NCBI RefSeq assembly: GCF_040811775.1
Contig: NZ_JBFNXW010000001.1
Span: forward strand, 186,001-250,000
DNA from: Balneola sp. MJW-20
GTDB taxonomy: Bacteria; Bacteroidota; Rhodothermia; Balneolales; Balneolaceae
Length of the DNA: 64,000 nt
Reading direction: 5' to 3'
Every line of letters starts with the position of its first letter. Positions within the stretch are counted from its first letter, which is position 1. Made by a program: the position numbers and the translations under genes. The notes beneath the pieces were generated by a model. The model was not told the DNA's origin and searched no databases. It saw only the letters and a list, made by a program, of their open reading frames with translations. Below are positions 55,720 through 64,000 of this stretch, one piece after another.

Positions 55720-57428
55720 GATTCAAGCTCGAAATTCCAGAGTTCTTTTCTTTGCTTCATGGAATTATCAGGATCGGTAATACACTCCAGTACATGAAGT
55801 CCGGGCTGATCCAGTGCGGTCTCAAAATAGGGTATGATCTGTTCGGGACGGGTTACCAGGCTGTGATCCACTTTATGTGCCCGGCAAAGTGCACTGATCT
55901 TGACCCGCTGAGGGGTTTCGAAATACGGGCGGTAAGGGTGCTTGGGATAATTGTCGATCGGCAGCATCCTGAATATCGTTCCGCCTCCGTTGTTTAGGAC
56001 CACTACTACCAGTGACTCCTCCAACAGACCAGCGTTTAATAGTGCATTGGAATCATGTAAGAATGCAATGTCGCCAATAAACAGAATACCCGTCTTTTTT
56101 AAAGCTATACTGCTGCCTATGGCTGTCGATAGTATTCCATCTATGCCTGCTGCTCCCCGGTTCGTATAGATCTCTTTACCTGAATATTGGCCGAACATAG
56201 ACATATCCCGGACAGGAAATGAATTTGAAAGGAAAGTAAAAGCATCTTTCGGAATCAGTTCCGAGATCTTTGCAAATACATACCCGTCGGCAATAGGAGT
56301 TGTGGGGTGCAACAGCTCTTCGCTGTATTTACGGTAACTGCGTTCAGCTGACCTCCATTTTTTAAGCCAGTCTTTTTGTGCAGCACCATGTATGTCAGGT
56401 ATCACTAATTTATTTTTGAGCTGCAGAAACCGGTCAGCAGATAATGAACCATCCACCCATTTTTCGTTGCTGATGAAAGAGATCTGACGTGATTCAGTCC
56501 TTTCCAGAAAACGATTCAGCGCTTTACTGACCACCTGCTGTCCGAATCTGAGGATCAGGTCCGGCTCTAACTCACTCAGGTTATTTTCATTACTAAGAAA
56601 ACCGTCAAATCCGGATACCGAATATTTGGTGTGTGGCAGATTGGAGCCGGGTTCCGCCAGCAGAGGAGCCTGCAGTATCTTTGCCAGATTCAGTGCATTT
56701 TCCATTACATCCGGCTTTGTAGCCGGCCCTGCAACGATCAGAGGCCTTTCAGCAGCTGTGAGATCCGACCAGAAGGTATCATTCATTCGGGTCTTACCTG
56801 ATTCAGGAGAATAAACAGTGATCTTTCGTCGGGAGTGTTTGTGATTACTATATTCAGATTTCTTGAGGAAATCAGGATCAGGTTCAAAGGGTTTTCTAAA
56901 TGGAAAGTTAATATGAGCCACTCCGCAACGGTTCATTGCAGTTTCAGCCGCCTGCCGGGCCGTTGTCATAACACGTTTTATGCTAGGTTCATCTGAACTT
57001 GGTTCACCCATATTCTGAAAGTAGACCGGGTAATCTCCAAACAGCTTTAGCTGATCAATAGTCTGTGAAGCGCCAACCTGCTGTAAATGATAGGGGCGGT
57101 CGGCACCTGCAATAATAAGCGGAACATTAGACTGGGTAGCTTCGATTACAGCCGGATAATAATTCGCTGCTGCAGTACCTGAGGTGCAAATCAGAACTGC
57201 GGGTTTACCGGAGGTTTTAGCGATTCCAAGGGCTGTAAATGCTGCAGTACGCTCATCGATCACCGTATGTATCCTGAAACCCGGGTGAGATACAAAAGCC
57301 ATAACCAGCGGGGTGGATCGTGATCCGGGAGAGATTATAATGTGCTCGATTCCCTCTTCAAATAAAGTGCGGGCAAAAGCTGAACACCAGTAAAAGGCTA
57401 CATTCTGAGGCTTTTCATTTTCTTGCAT
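55716..57428 (-). CDS. menD: SEPHCHC synthase MenD
   Basis: The 570-residue thiamine-diphosphate enzyme condenses isochorismate with 2-oxoglutarate. Landmarks are EHIIISPGSRSTPLVMAF, the catalytic Glu in IDERTAAFTALGIAK, ICTSGTAAANYYPAVIEA, and the ThDP/Mg2+ motif in FIGDIAFLHDSNALLNAGLL followed by VLNNGGGTIFRMLP. Length is normal. It overlaps menF by 14 bases and menH by four. Confidence 0.97.
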   Translation of the reverse strand: MQENEKPQNVAFYWCSAFARTLFEEGIEHIIISPGSRSTPLVMAFVSHPGFRIHTVIDERTAAFTALGIAKTSGKPAVLICTSGTAAANYYPAVIEATQSNVPLIIAGADRPYHLQQVGASQTIDQLKLFGDYPVYFQNMGEPSSDEPSIKRVMTTARQAAETAMNRCGVAHINFPFRKPFEPDPDFLKKSEYSNHKHSRRKITVYSPESGKTRMNDTFWSDLTAAERPLIVAGPATKPDVMENALNLAKILQAPLLAEPGSNLPHTKYSVSGFDGFLSNENNLSELEPDLILRFGQQVVSKALNRFLERTESRQISFISNEKWVDGSLSADRFLQLKNKLVIPDIHGAAQKDWLKKWRSAERSYRKYSEELLHPTTPIADGYVFAKISELIPKDAFTFLSNSFPVRDMSMFGQYSGKEIYTNRGAAGIDGILSTAIGSSIALKKTGILFIGDIAFLHDSNALLNAGLLEESLVVVVLNNGGGTIFRMLPIDNYPKHPYRPYFETPQRVKISALCRAHKVDHSLVTRPEQIIPYFETALDQPGLHVLECITDPDNSMKQRKELWNFELES

Positions 57429-58884
57429 ATTCCAGAGCAGTCAGCATGGGTATGAATTTAAGGTTTGTTTCCTCCCATTCCTTTTGGGGATCGGAGTCCT
57501 TAACAATACCACATCCTGCGAAAAACTTCACTTCTTCTTTTTTGATAAGACCGCTTCGGATCGCAACCACAAATTCACCCTCACCGCGTGCATTGATCCA
57601 GCCTACCGGAGCAGCATACCAGCCGCGTTCAAAACTTTCCAGTTTGTTGATATAGGAGATGGCATCTTCCCGGGGATAACCGCCAACAGCCGGAGTAGGA
57701 TGCAGTTTTTCAAGTACTCTGGTTCTGGATACTCCGTTCTTGATCTTAGCTCTGACCGGTGTATACAAGTGCTGTACATTGGATAATTTCTTGATCCCTG
57801 GAAAATCCGGATGCTCAACTGCATCTGAAAAATCTTCCAGATTATGTTCGATCGCATCCAGTACATAAAAATGCTCACTCAGATCTTTCTGGCTATGCAG
57901 AAGTTCATATTCTAGCTTGGCGTCTTCGGATGCTGTTTTTCCCCTGGAAATACTTCCGGCCAGACCTTCTGTTAATACAAAACGGTTCCGGAATGAGGCC
58001 AGGCGTTCCGGAGTACTGCCTATAAAGCTGCTTTCACCATTTTGGCGGATCAGAAAGGAATAACAATCGGGATACTGTCTCCTCAGATAATGCAGGATAG
58101 CGGTATCAGACACCGGCCGGTCCAGCTTTACTTTCAGGTCGCGGGCTATTACCACCTTTTTGAATGCGTCTTGTTCAATAAGGTCAATAGCTGTTTCAAC
58201 CGACTGCTTCCAGTTCTTATAGGCAGGAGAATTTTGATCCGGTATATCAACCTGCGTGGACGTACCCTTTTCGGTATCCAGTGAATAATTTTTTGCCTGA
58301 CACAAATGGTCCAGTCGATCCAGTATGCTGAACAGGTTGTTACGCAAGTCACCGAATTGATCTTTATCACTCAGTGGTATGGTAATAGTTACCAGAGTTA
58401 CTTTACCATCTTTTATCAACACCCATTCAGGCAGCGTAAAGGAACCTGCTCCGAAATCACGCCAGTCTTGTCCGACATTGTGGTCAAAAAAGGAAAAGCC
58501 GCCAAGCAGATGTATGCTGGCCAGGTGATGCTGAACAGAAGTAAAATGGTGAACACGGCTGATCAACTCTTTTCCATTCCGGGAAGCTTCTTTAAAGCGG
58601 TCATCACCGGTCGTTTTTATTCTTTCTACAGTACCGGCAGCTACAATAGAAAATTCATCAATAGGTTTTTCGAAATAGTACTGAAACTGATCCGTAATCT
58701 TGTGCTGTTCCAGCACGGCCAGCGGATCAACCGACGGTATAGCGAAAGTGTAAGAGAAATAATTTTTTCTCCCTTTGACAGCCTTAGTGTGAGCGTGATC
58801 AAAAGCTTTCTTTAATTCAGCTACTCCGATCTGATCACTTAGACAGCCGTCTGATGACTGATATTTCAGGTTTTTTGAAGACAT
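57415..58884 (-). CDS. menF: Isochorismate synthase MenF
   Basis: The 489-residue protein is a chorismate-utilising enzyme: a variable N-terminal half, then the catalytic part with KKVVIARDLKVKLDRPVSD, FIGSTPERLASF, the Mg2+-binding GSISRGKTASEDAKLEYELL, ALSKQ-equivalent HPTPAVGGYPREDAI, ERGWYAAPVGWINARGEGEF and FFAGCGIVKDSDPQKEWEET. It isomerises chorismate as the first committed step of menaquinone synthesis. ATG 58884 is used; the upstream TTG at 58911 lies in the inverted repeat. It is the first gene of the men operon. Confidence 0.95.
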   Translation of the reverse strand: MSSKNLKYQSSDGCLSDQIGVAELKKAFDHAHTKAVKGRKNYFSYTFAIPSVDPLAVLEQHKITDQFQYYFEKPIDEFSIVAAGTVERIKTTGDDRFKEASRNGKELISRVHHFTSVQHHLASIHLLGGFSFFDHNVGQDWRDFGAGSFTLPEWVLIKDGKVTLVTITIPLSDKDQFGDLRNNLFSILDRLDHLCQAKNYSLDTEKGTSTQVDIPDQNSPAYKNWKQSVETAIDLIEQDAFKKVVIARDLKVKLDRPVSDTAILHYLRRQYPDCYSFLIRQNGESSFIGSTPERLASFRNRFVLTEGLAGSISRGKTASEDAKLEYELLHSQKDLSEHFYVLDAIEHNLEDFSDAVEHPDFPGIKKLSNVQHLYTPVRAKIKNGVSRTRVLEKLHPTPAVGGYPREDAISYINKLESFERGWYAAPVGWINARGEGEFVVAIRSGLIKKEEVKFFAGCGIVKDSDPQKEWEETNLKFIPMLTALEYARK

Positions 58885-58900
58885 AGGTAATGTTGGTCGT

Positions 58901-58928
58901 TCAACTTTCAATATAAATTGAAAGTTGA
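58901..58928. promoter_or_regulatory. Perfect 12-bp inverted repeat upstream of menF (operator candidate)
   Basis: TCAACTTTCAAT (58901-58912) and ATTGAAAGTTGA (58917-58928) are exact reverse complements separated by ATAA. The element ends 16 bases before the menF start, in the expected promoter or leader. A repressor-binding site or a leader hairpin is possible. No T run follows, so it is not a terminator. Confidence 0.6.
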
Positions 58929-59025
58929 CGAATATAAAGCCCCGTGTAAATATTTAATCTTCTTTAAATGGGAAGGGAAATGTGAAGAAAGGGGGAGTAA
59001 ATAGTATACAGAATGGTGTTACAGG

Positions 59026-59301
59026 CTACTGAGCGTCGTCTTCTTCACCGGTCTGAAATGGATTGTGGATGCCGTATGCATCCAGATCATATTCAGCCAG
59101 TTTGTAGAAATGCTCCCATGCAGCTTCCGATCTGCCGTCTTCATCTACCCAGGTTGGGTGACTTTGTTTGATCAAACCTACAACTCTCTTTGCATAGCTT
59201 ACACGTTCTTCGGTATCTTCAATTCTAGGAAGTGCAGCGATCATGAGATCTAAGTTGAATCCGCAATCAAAATCTTTCGGCTTTCTTTGTTCTATGAACA
59301 T
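59026..59301 (-). CDS. DUF4290-like protein (short form)
   Basis: The 91-residue product resembles the N-terminal part of DUF4290: DCGFNLDLMIAALPRIEDTE, ERVSYAKRVVGLIKQSHPTW, WEHFYKLAEYDLDAY. Typical members are about twice as long, so this is a short version or a truncated one. Function is unknown in all members. It is divergent from the cystathionine beta-synthase gene by 65 bases. Confidence 0.7.
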   Translation of the reverse strand: MFIEQRKPKDFDCGFNLDLMIAALPRIEDTEERVSYAKRVVGLIKQSHPTWVDEDGRSEAAWEHFYKLAEYDLDAYGIHNPFQTGEEDDAQ

Positions 59302-59366
59302 GGAATTATATTAATGAGCGATTGTTTGGCTGCATAAAATAAACAAAATAATATTCTATATCTGTT

Positions 59367-60350
59367 ATGTATCATAATTCCATCCTGGAAACTATCGGGG
59401 ATACTCCTCTTATTAAACTGAATAAGATCACTAAGGATCTGAGCGGCACCTTTTTGGTCAAGGTGGAATACTTTAATCCCGGTCACAGTATAAAGGATCG
59501 CATTGCGGTCAAAATGATCGATGATGCTGAAAAAAAAGGATTACTGAAACCCGGTGGAACGATCATTGAAGGCACCTCAGGGAACACAGGTATGGGGCTT
59601 GCACTGGTAGCGGTAAGCAGGGGATACAAGTGCGTTTTTACCACTACCGATAAACAAAGTAAATCAAAAGTAGACCTTTTGAGAGCGCTGGGAGCAGAAG
59701 TGATCGTGTGTCCTACGAATGTGGAACCCGATGATCCGCAAAGTTATTACTCGGTGGCAAAAAGATTATCCGAAGAGATCGACAATTCTTTTTACCCAAA
59801 TCAGTACGATAATCTTAGTAATCCCCAGGCACATTATGAGACTACCGGGCCTGAGATCTGGGAGCAGACCGAAGGAAAAGTGACCCATTATGTAGCTGGT
59901 ATGGGTACCGGAGGAACCATTACCGGGGTAAGTAAATACCTGAAAGAACAAAACAAGAATATCCGGACCATCGGTATTGACAGTGTAGGCTCAGTTTACA
60001 AGAAATATTTTGAGACCGGTGAGTTTGACAAGAGTGTTGTAAAACCGTACATGACTGAAGGGATCGGAGAAGATATTATACCTGAAGCCATAGACTTTGA
60101 TTACGTGGATGATGTAGTTCAGGTGAACGACAAGGACTCAGCGATCATGACAAGACGCCTGGCAAGGGAAGAAGGATTACTGATCGGTTGGTCCTGCGGA
60201 GCGGCAGTTGCTGGAGCCATAGAATATGCGAAACAAAATCCGCTTGCAGAAGATGAATTCATGGTCATTATTCTGCCGGATAGCGGTACACGTTACATTC
60301 AGAAGGTGTATAATGATGACTGGATGAAAGAACAAGGATTTCTAGAATAA
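59367..60350 (+). CDS. PLP-dependent cystathionine beta-synthase catalytic core (cysteine synthase family)
   Basis: The 327-residue enzyme has the PLP Lys in FNPGHSIKDRIAVKMIDDA, the substrate loop IIEGTSGNTGMGLALVA, the phosphate loop GMGTGGTITGVSKYL, and the closing ILPDSGTRYIQKVYNDDWMK. EGIGEDIIPEAIDF and the C-terminal text are closer to CBS (EGIGYDFIP) than to O-acetylserine sulfhydrylases. No C-terminal CBS regulatory pair is present. It condenses serine or its acetyl ester with a thiol such as homocysteine. The DUF3467 gene follows by ten bases. Confidence 0.9.
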   Translation: MYHNSILETIGDTPLIKLNKITKDLSGTFLVKVEYFNPGHSIKDRIAVKMIDDAEKKGLLKPGGTIIEGTSGNTGMGLALVAVSRGYKCVFTTTDKQSKSKVDLLRALGAEVIVCPTNVEPDDPQSYYSVAKRLSEEIDNSFYPNQYDNLSNPQAHYETTGPEIWEQTEGKVTHYVAGMGTGGTITGVSKYLKEQNKNIRTIGIDSVGSVYKKYFETGEFDKSVVKPYMTEGIGEDIIPEAIDFDYVDDVVQVNDKDSAIMTRRLAREEGLLIGWSCGAAVAGAIEYAKQNPLAEDEFMVIILPDSGTRYIQKVYNDDWMKEQGFLE

Positions 60351-60360
60351 AAGAATAATT

Positions 60361-60678
60361 ATGTCAGAAAAAGACCAAACGATGAATACCGGTAAAATGG
60401 AAATTGAACTCAAGGAAGAAGAGGCCGCCGGTACTTATTCTAATCTTGTCATGATCACACATTCTCCTTCTGAATTTATACTGGATTTCATTTCTATTAT
60501 GCCCGGAGTACCCAAGGCTAAAGTGGTCAAAAGAATGATACTGACTCCGGATCATGCCAAAAGACTGGCCGGAGCATTGAATGAAAATGTTCAGCGCTAC
60601 GAGGAAGAGCATGGCACCATCTCCGGTAAAGATAAAATAGACCTGCATATGTACCGTGGTCCTCATCCAGAGGCCTGA
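60361..60678 (+). CDS. DUF3467 family protein
   Basis: The 105-residue protein matches DUF3467 across its length: EAAGTYSNLVMITHSPSEFI, LDFISIMPGVPKAKVVKRMI, LTPDHAKRLAGALNENVQRY. Members are small cytosolic proteins of unknown role, conserved in Bacteroidota and others. It is in an apparent operon with the CBS-type gene, and its stop is only two bases from the lptG stop on the other strand. Confidence 0.93.
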   Translation: MSEKDQTMNTGKMEIELKEEEAAGTYSNLVMITHSPSEFILDFISIMPGVPKAKVVKRMILTPDHAKRLAGALNENVQRYEEEHGTISGKDKIDLHMYRGPHPEA

Positions 60679-60680
60679 GC

Positions 60681-61760
60681 CTATTTCCGGGTACTTATAA
60701 GTAGAATGATCCCAACTATGAGGAATGTCACATGGGGGATGGTTGCCGCCAGGACCGGATCCAGAACTCCTTTTGATCCGAATGGTTTGATGATCTCCAT
60801 AAAGGTTAGGTATACAAAACTAAACATTAGTCCGCCGGCTATGTAAACCCCTCGTCCACCTCTTCTTCGAACCGAAGCAAATGCGAAACCGATAATGGTT
60901 ACGGTCAGAATTGAAAGAGGATAAGACAGGCGGCTGTAGTACTTCACTTTTGGATCTGCAACGTTACCGGCACCGCTTCTTTCAAGAGACTCTATATAAT
61001 CCTGTGCCTCTTCATAGGTTAGCAATGCTATATCACTGCTTGTACGGGCAAGGTCTCTGGGATATACATTTAGAGTCGTATCCTTATTATTGTACTGAAA
61101 TTCAGAATATCCGTAATCGTTATAGATCTGTTCACGAACCCCTTGCAGGACCCAGATCTCATTTTCTTCGTCCCAGGACATTTTAGAGGCACTGGTCGTT
61201 TTGATCACTTCATTCCCTTCATATTGAAACATTCGTACCTGATATCCGACGTTTTGCGCGCGGTCAAAATAATTCAGTCTGAGCTGAGTGTCCGGTAAAG
61301 GCTGCCTGAAAATATCCTGATTTTCCACCCTTTCGATCTTACCCCGCAGGTATCTTTCTTCAAAAGCGAATTTACGCTCATTGGCATTTGGGATCAGGTA
61401 GGCATCAAAAAAACTAGTAGCAGATGCCAGCATAAGTCCGGTTAGAATATAGGGTAAAGAGATCCTGTAAAGGCTTACACCTGCTGCTTTCAGGGAGGTG
61501 ATCTCCAGCCGCTCGGTGAATTGTCCCGTTATAAAAAGACAGGAAGCAAAAACAGCAACCGGAAGGATCTGCCGAGCCATATCCGGGATATAATTGAGAT
61601 AATACCCGGTGAAAATTTCTAGTAATGTTGCACCCTGTTCAAAGAATTCGTCACTGTTATCCGAAAAATCTATAAGTACAAAGATAAATAACAGCATTAA
61701 CGTGATAGGGATGGAAAGAAATAGAAGTCTCTTTATAACCAGCCAGTCAAATTTATTCAT
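60681..61760 (-). CDS. lptG: LptG-like LPS export permease (YjgP/YjgQ)
   Basis: The 359-residue inner-membrane protein has the YjgP/YjgQ arrangement: three N-terminal helices (FLSIPITLMLLFIFVLIDF; QILPVAVFASCLFITGQF; LPYILTGLMLASATSFFD), the EITSLKAAGVSLYRI cytoplasmic coupling segment, a periplasmic beta-jelly-roll (VLQGVREQIYND) and C-terminal helices (LSYPLSILTVTIIGFAFASV). With LptF and LptB it extracts LPS from the inner membrane. LptF and LptG are told apart here by order and by the length of LptF. The start overlaps lptF by eight bases. Confidence 0.9.
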   Translation of the reverse strand: MNKFDWLVIKRLLFLSIPITLMLLFIFVLIDFSDNSDEFFEQGATLLEIFTGYYLNYIPDMARQILPVAVFASCLFITGQFTERLEITSLKAAGVSLYRISLPYILTGLMLASATSFFDAYLIPNANERKFAFEERYLRGKIERVENQDIFRQPLPDTQLRLNYFDRAQNVGYQVRMFQYEGNEVIKTTSASKMSWDEENEIWVLQGVREQIYNDYGYSEFQYNNKDTTLNVYPRDLARTSSDIALLTYEEAQDYIESLERSGAGNVADPKVKYYSRLSYPLSILTVTIIGFAFASVRRRGGRGVYIAGGLMFSFVYLTFMEIIKPFGSKGVLDPVLAATIPHVTFLIVGIILLISTRK

Positions 61761-63204
61761 GTGACCTCCTGAAGAGTTTACTGATCTGCAATTCAGTAGT
61801 CAGGTTCAGGATCAGGATGATACCCGTTACGCTCATAATGATATTGAAGGTCCACATTCCCCAGAAAGGACTTATGTACATTAAATCGGCCAGTTTTTCC
61901 CCCTGTATGATGGAGACCCAGTAAAAAGTAAGTACCACTGAGCCGATGAGAGCCGCGATCCCAAAGTTTCCATTTCTGGTCATAATACCTATTGGAGCTC
62001 CAAATAATACAAAGACCAGGCAAGCTATCGGAATAGATAATTTTTTATGTATCTCCACCAAGAACTGTGCGGCTCTTTTCTTACGATACTCCGCATTGCT
62101 TTCCACATTACTGAACCAGCTTTGATAATCATTCAGCTGCCTGCTGGCTTCACGGATAAGGTTCAGCTGTTGTACGGGATCCTCATATCTGTTGATTAGC
62201 GGATAGGTGCTTTCAATACGATTGAGCTTTCTGCCGGAGGTATTTACAATGATCTCAGGTTTGAAAAAAGATTCATTATTTTCAAAGATCCGTACTTTTT
62301 CCCCATCGTCGGTCTCTGTAGTCTCGGTGTTAAGCAGCATATTCTCGGCAGCCGTGATCTTGTAGTTATTGTACTCGGATCGCAGGGAATCCACTACTTG
62401 CATCATAGCCTTCGAGCTCATGGTTCTTTCTCCCCGGCTTCGGTTTGTCGGGTCGGAACGCATAAACGACAGATCAGCCAGGTCAAGGATCATGCGGTGT
62501 TCTGAAAACGAGGATTTTTCAAACTGATTGGTTGTACCTCTGGAACCGGCAGATTGACTAAAAACTTGTCCATCATGGAGGGTAAGCTCCAGAGCTTCGC
62601 CACCCTTACTTTTAAGTATGCCTCGGTCTGCCCGGATGAAACGGCGATCTCGCGTATTGCTGGGATCCTCATACAGAGTAATGTTATATAGACTATCGGT
62701 TTCGCCGTCAATTTCTCTCACCAGAAAAGTGTATCCCTCAATACCCTGATAAAAATTTCCGGTCTGCAGTTCAAAAGCCGGTTTTTTTAATTTTATGTCT
62801 ATAAAAAGAGATCTGGATTTATGGTTAGCGTCGGGAAGCACCTGATCTGAAAACCACGTTAGCATCACCGTGAGTATTATGGAGGCAATAAGTACAGGCC
62901 TCATCACATGAAAAGGGTTGACACCGGATGCACGCAGTGCGGTAAGCTCATTGAGTTCGGAAAATTTACCGAATGCCATAAGCGTAGCAATGAGTACTGC
63001 CATAGGGGTTGCCAGTACCACCATGTAAGCGAGATTGGTAGCAATGAGCTCCAGAATGATAGCCAGCGGAATCTCTTTTCCTATCAGGTTATCAATATTC
63101 ATGACCAGAAACTGCATCAGGAGCAGAAACATCAGCGTTATAAAGCAAAACAGGAAGGGGCCTAAATGCTTTTTGAGCAGATCTGTCTTTAATTGATTGA
63201 TCAA
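61753..63204 (-). CDS. lptF: LptF-like LPS export permease (YjgP/YjgQ)
   Basis: The 483-residue protein shares the family pattern: KKHLGPFLFCFITLMFLLLM, VLATPMAVLIATLMAFGKF, the coupling segment ELNELTALRASGVNPFHVM, a long periplasmic domain and C-terminal helices (LSIPIACLVFVLFGAPIGIM; IAALIGSVVLTFYWVSII). It is over 100 residues longer than LptG because of an insert rich in acidic residues (TTETDDGEKVRIFENN), as is usual for this phylum. The start is TTG 63204, since no ATG lies before the first helix. It partners lptG downstream. Confidence 0.9.
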   Translation of the reverse strand: MINQLKTDLLKKHLGPFLFCFITLMFLLLMQFLVMNIDNLIGKEIPLAIILELIATNLAYMVVLATPMAVLIATLMAFGKFSELNELTALRASGVNPFHVMRPVLIASIILTVMLTWFSDQVLPDANHKSRSLFIDIKLKKPAFELQTGNFYQGIEGYTFLVREIDGETDSLYNITLYEDPSNTRDRRFIRADRGILKSKGGEALELTLHDGQVFSQSAGSRGTTNQFEKSSFSEHRMILDLADLSFMRSDPTNRSRGERTMSSKAMMQVVDSLRSEYNNYKITAAENMLLNTETTETDDGEKVRIFENNESFFKPEIIVNTSGRKLNRIESTYPLINRYEDPVQQLNLIREASRQLNDYQSWFSNVESNAEYRKKRAAQFLVEIHKKLSIPIACLVFVLFGAPIGIMTRNGNFGIAALIGSVVLTFYWVSIIQGEKLADLMYISPFWGMWTFNIIMSVTGIILILNLTTELQISKLFRRSHE

Positions 63205-63471
63205 GAGTACAATTTTTTCAGTTTCCGGGCGATAACGATAAAATCAGGTGCCTTAATATACAAGAATTTGCACGCAGAGATAATAAAATGAGCTCCTCAT
63301 AGCACTTTCAAGATACTCAAATACTTAGTATTATCGTGGGCACGACTAAAAATGATCATTTGCATTAAAAATCCACTACTGCCTATCGCCGAACGCTACA
63401 GACCTTAGAATTAACCTGATTCGGATATTAAACCGGCGTATTTATTTATAAAGTTGGCTCTGATCTCAGGA

Positions 63472-64000
63472 ATGAGCTTAATTATTCCTGGCTTTTCAGA
63501 CATTGGAATGGTGATGGGACAGGACCGCCCTGATCAGACCGAGGGGGTGGTGCAGCCGGATACACTTATCCCGGGCGTGAAACCCATCATTCGAATTCCG
63601 GAAGGACCGGTCGTACAGCGCAGAAGTGTTCGTCCGGCACAGCTCTACTATATTCAGTTACCATCAGACATTACCGTAGTTCAGTGGGACTCGGTCAGTA
63701 CCTATACTCTCACGCGCAGCATTAATGGAATTCCTTCCGGTGTGCCGCAGGTATTCTCTTTCGATCAGTATGTGGAATACAGACGAGAGCAGGAAGAAAG
63801 AGCTATTCGCTTTCGTTTGATCGAGGAAGGTAAGCGGGAAGAAGAAAGTGGAAGAGGGCTCTTAGACTTTAGTATTAATGTGCCGGGTGGTGAAAACTCC
63901 GCATTTACAACCATATTCGGGAAACCGGAAGTAAACCTCCGCGTAAACGGTTCTGCGAATATGAATGTTGGTGCTTCTATACAGAAAGTGGAGGATCCCA
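63472..64000 (+). CDS. sprA: SprA-like outer-membrane protein, N-terminus only (runs off right edge)
   Basis: The visible 176 codons match the start of SprA, the giant gliding/type IX secretion translocon protein. An exported N-terminus (MSLIIPGFSDIGMVMGQDRP) is followed by SVRPAQLYYIQLPSDITVVQ, then YTLTRSINGIPSGVPQVF with FDQYVEYRREQEERAIRF, and GGENSAFTTIFGKPEVNLRV with GSANMNVGASIQ. The last segment is the typical repeated SprA motif (IFGxPExxLxVxGSAxxxxG). ATG 63472 is the first canonical start, but the frame is open upstream (KPAYLFIKLALISG) and a better signal peptide would begin near ATT 63427 or TTG 63454. Confidence 0.85.
   Translation, partial: MSLIIPGFSDIGMVMGQDRPDQTEGVVQPDTLIPGVKPIIRIPEGPVVQRRSVRPAQLYYIQLPSDITVVQWDSVSTYTLTRSINGIPSGVPQVFSFDQYVEYRREQEERAIRFRLIEEGKREEESGRGLLDFSINVPGGENSAFTTIFGKPEVNLRVNGSANMNVGASIQKVEDP

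Overview
The window looks like chromosomal DNA from a member of the Balneolaeota or a close Bacteroidota-type relative. Several things support this: many exported proteins and lipoproteins, a TonB-dependent receptor with a carboxypeptidase-like regulatory domain, repeated DUF6090-like membrane proteins, DUF4290 and DUF3467 proteins, a classical menaquinone (men) operon, LptF/LptG, and the N-terminus of a SprA-like outer-membrane protein at the right edge. Genes are tightly packed and mostly on the minus strand. Four-base ATGA overlaps are common. No rRNA, tRNA, CRISPR array or insertion sequence was seen.

Region by region. 1-10.9 kb: two exported amidohydrolases (one partial, one with a lost metal site); an ECF sigma factor with a small membrane partner; a run of Spy-like protein, acetyltransferase, amidohydrolase and SMP-30 lactonase; an NTF2-like lipoprotein; a Zn alcohol dehydrogenase; a metallophosphoesterase lipoprotein. 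A non-coding stretch at about 8.47-8.63 kb carries hairpins and a strong terminator, and is a candidate small RNA. 11-21 kb: katG, a Ca2+/Na+ antiporter, a serine hydrolase, a GC-rich amidase and a B12-type radical SAM protein. 21-34 kb: mostly small accessory genes (GNAT, DinB, P-loop kinase, methyltransferase, YwbE, TraB-like lipoprotein) mixed with DUF6090-like paralogues, then an amine oxidase/CIA30 pair and a TPR Ser/Thr kinase with its ECF-like sigma factor. 34-45 kb: a large InlB-repeat lipoprotein, a hydrolase/GIY-YIG pair, a TonB receptor, an exported CotH-like protein, and the most striking gene, a class III nucleotidyl cyclase fused to a Pycsar-type membrane effector domain (42998-44068). 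45-54 kb: small accessory genes, an AraC-regulator remnant, a CysQ-like phosphatase with a phosphotransferase, a fourth DUF6090-like gene, a serine hydrolase, a GC-rich HU-like gene and GrpB. 54-64 kb is core: menF-menD-menH-menB, DUF4290, a cystathionine beta-synthase core with DUF3467, lptF-lptG and the start of sprA.

How genes work together: menF, menD, menH and menB make consecutive or near-consecutive steps from chorismate to 1,4-dihydroxy-2-naphthoyl-CoA (menC and menE are not here). A perfect 12-bp inverted repeat lies just upstream of menF. LptF and LptG form the membrane part of the LPS export ABC transporter. Each of the two sigma factors sits beside a likely signalling partner. The cyclase-PycTM fusion would combine second-messenger synthesis and membrane effector in one polypeptide, unlike the two-gene Pycsar layout. 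Its adenine-specifying Lys/Asp positions appear replaced, so the nucleotide it makes cannot be assumed to be cAMP.
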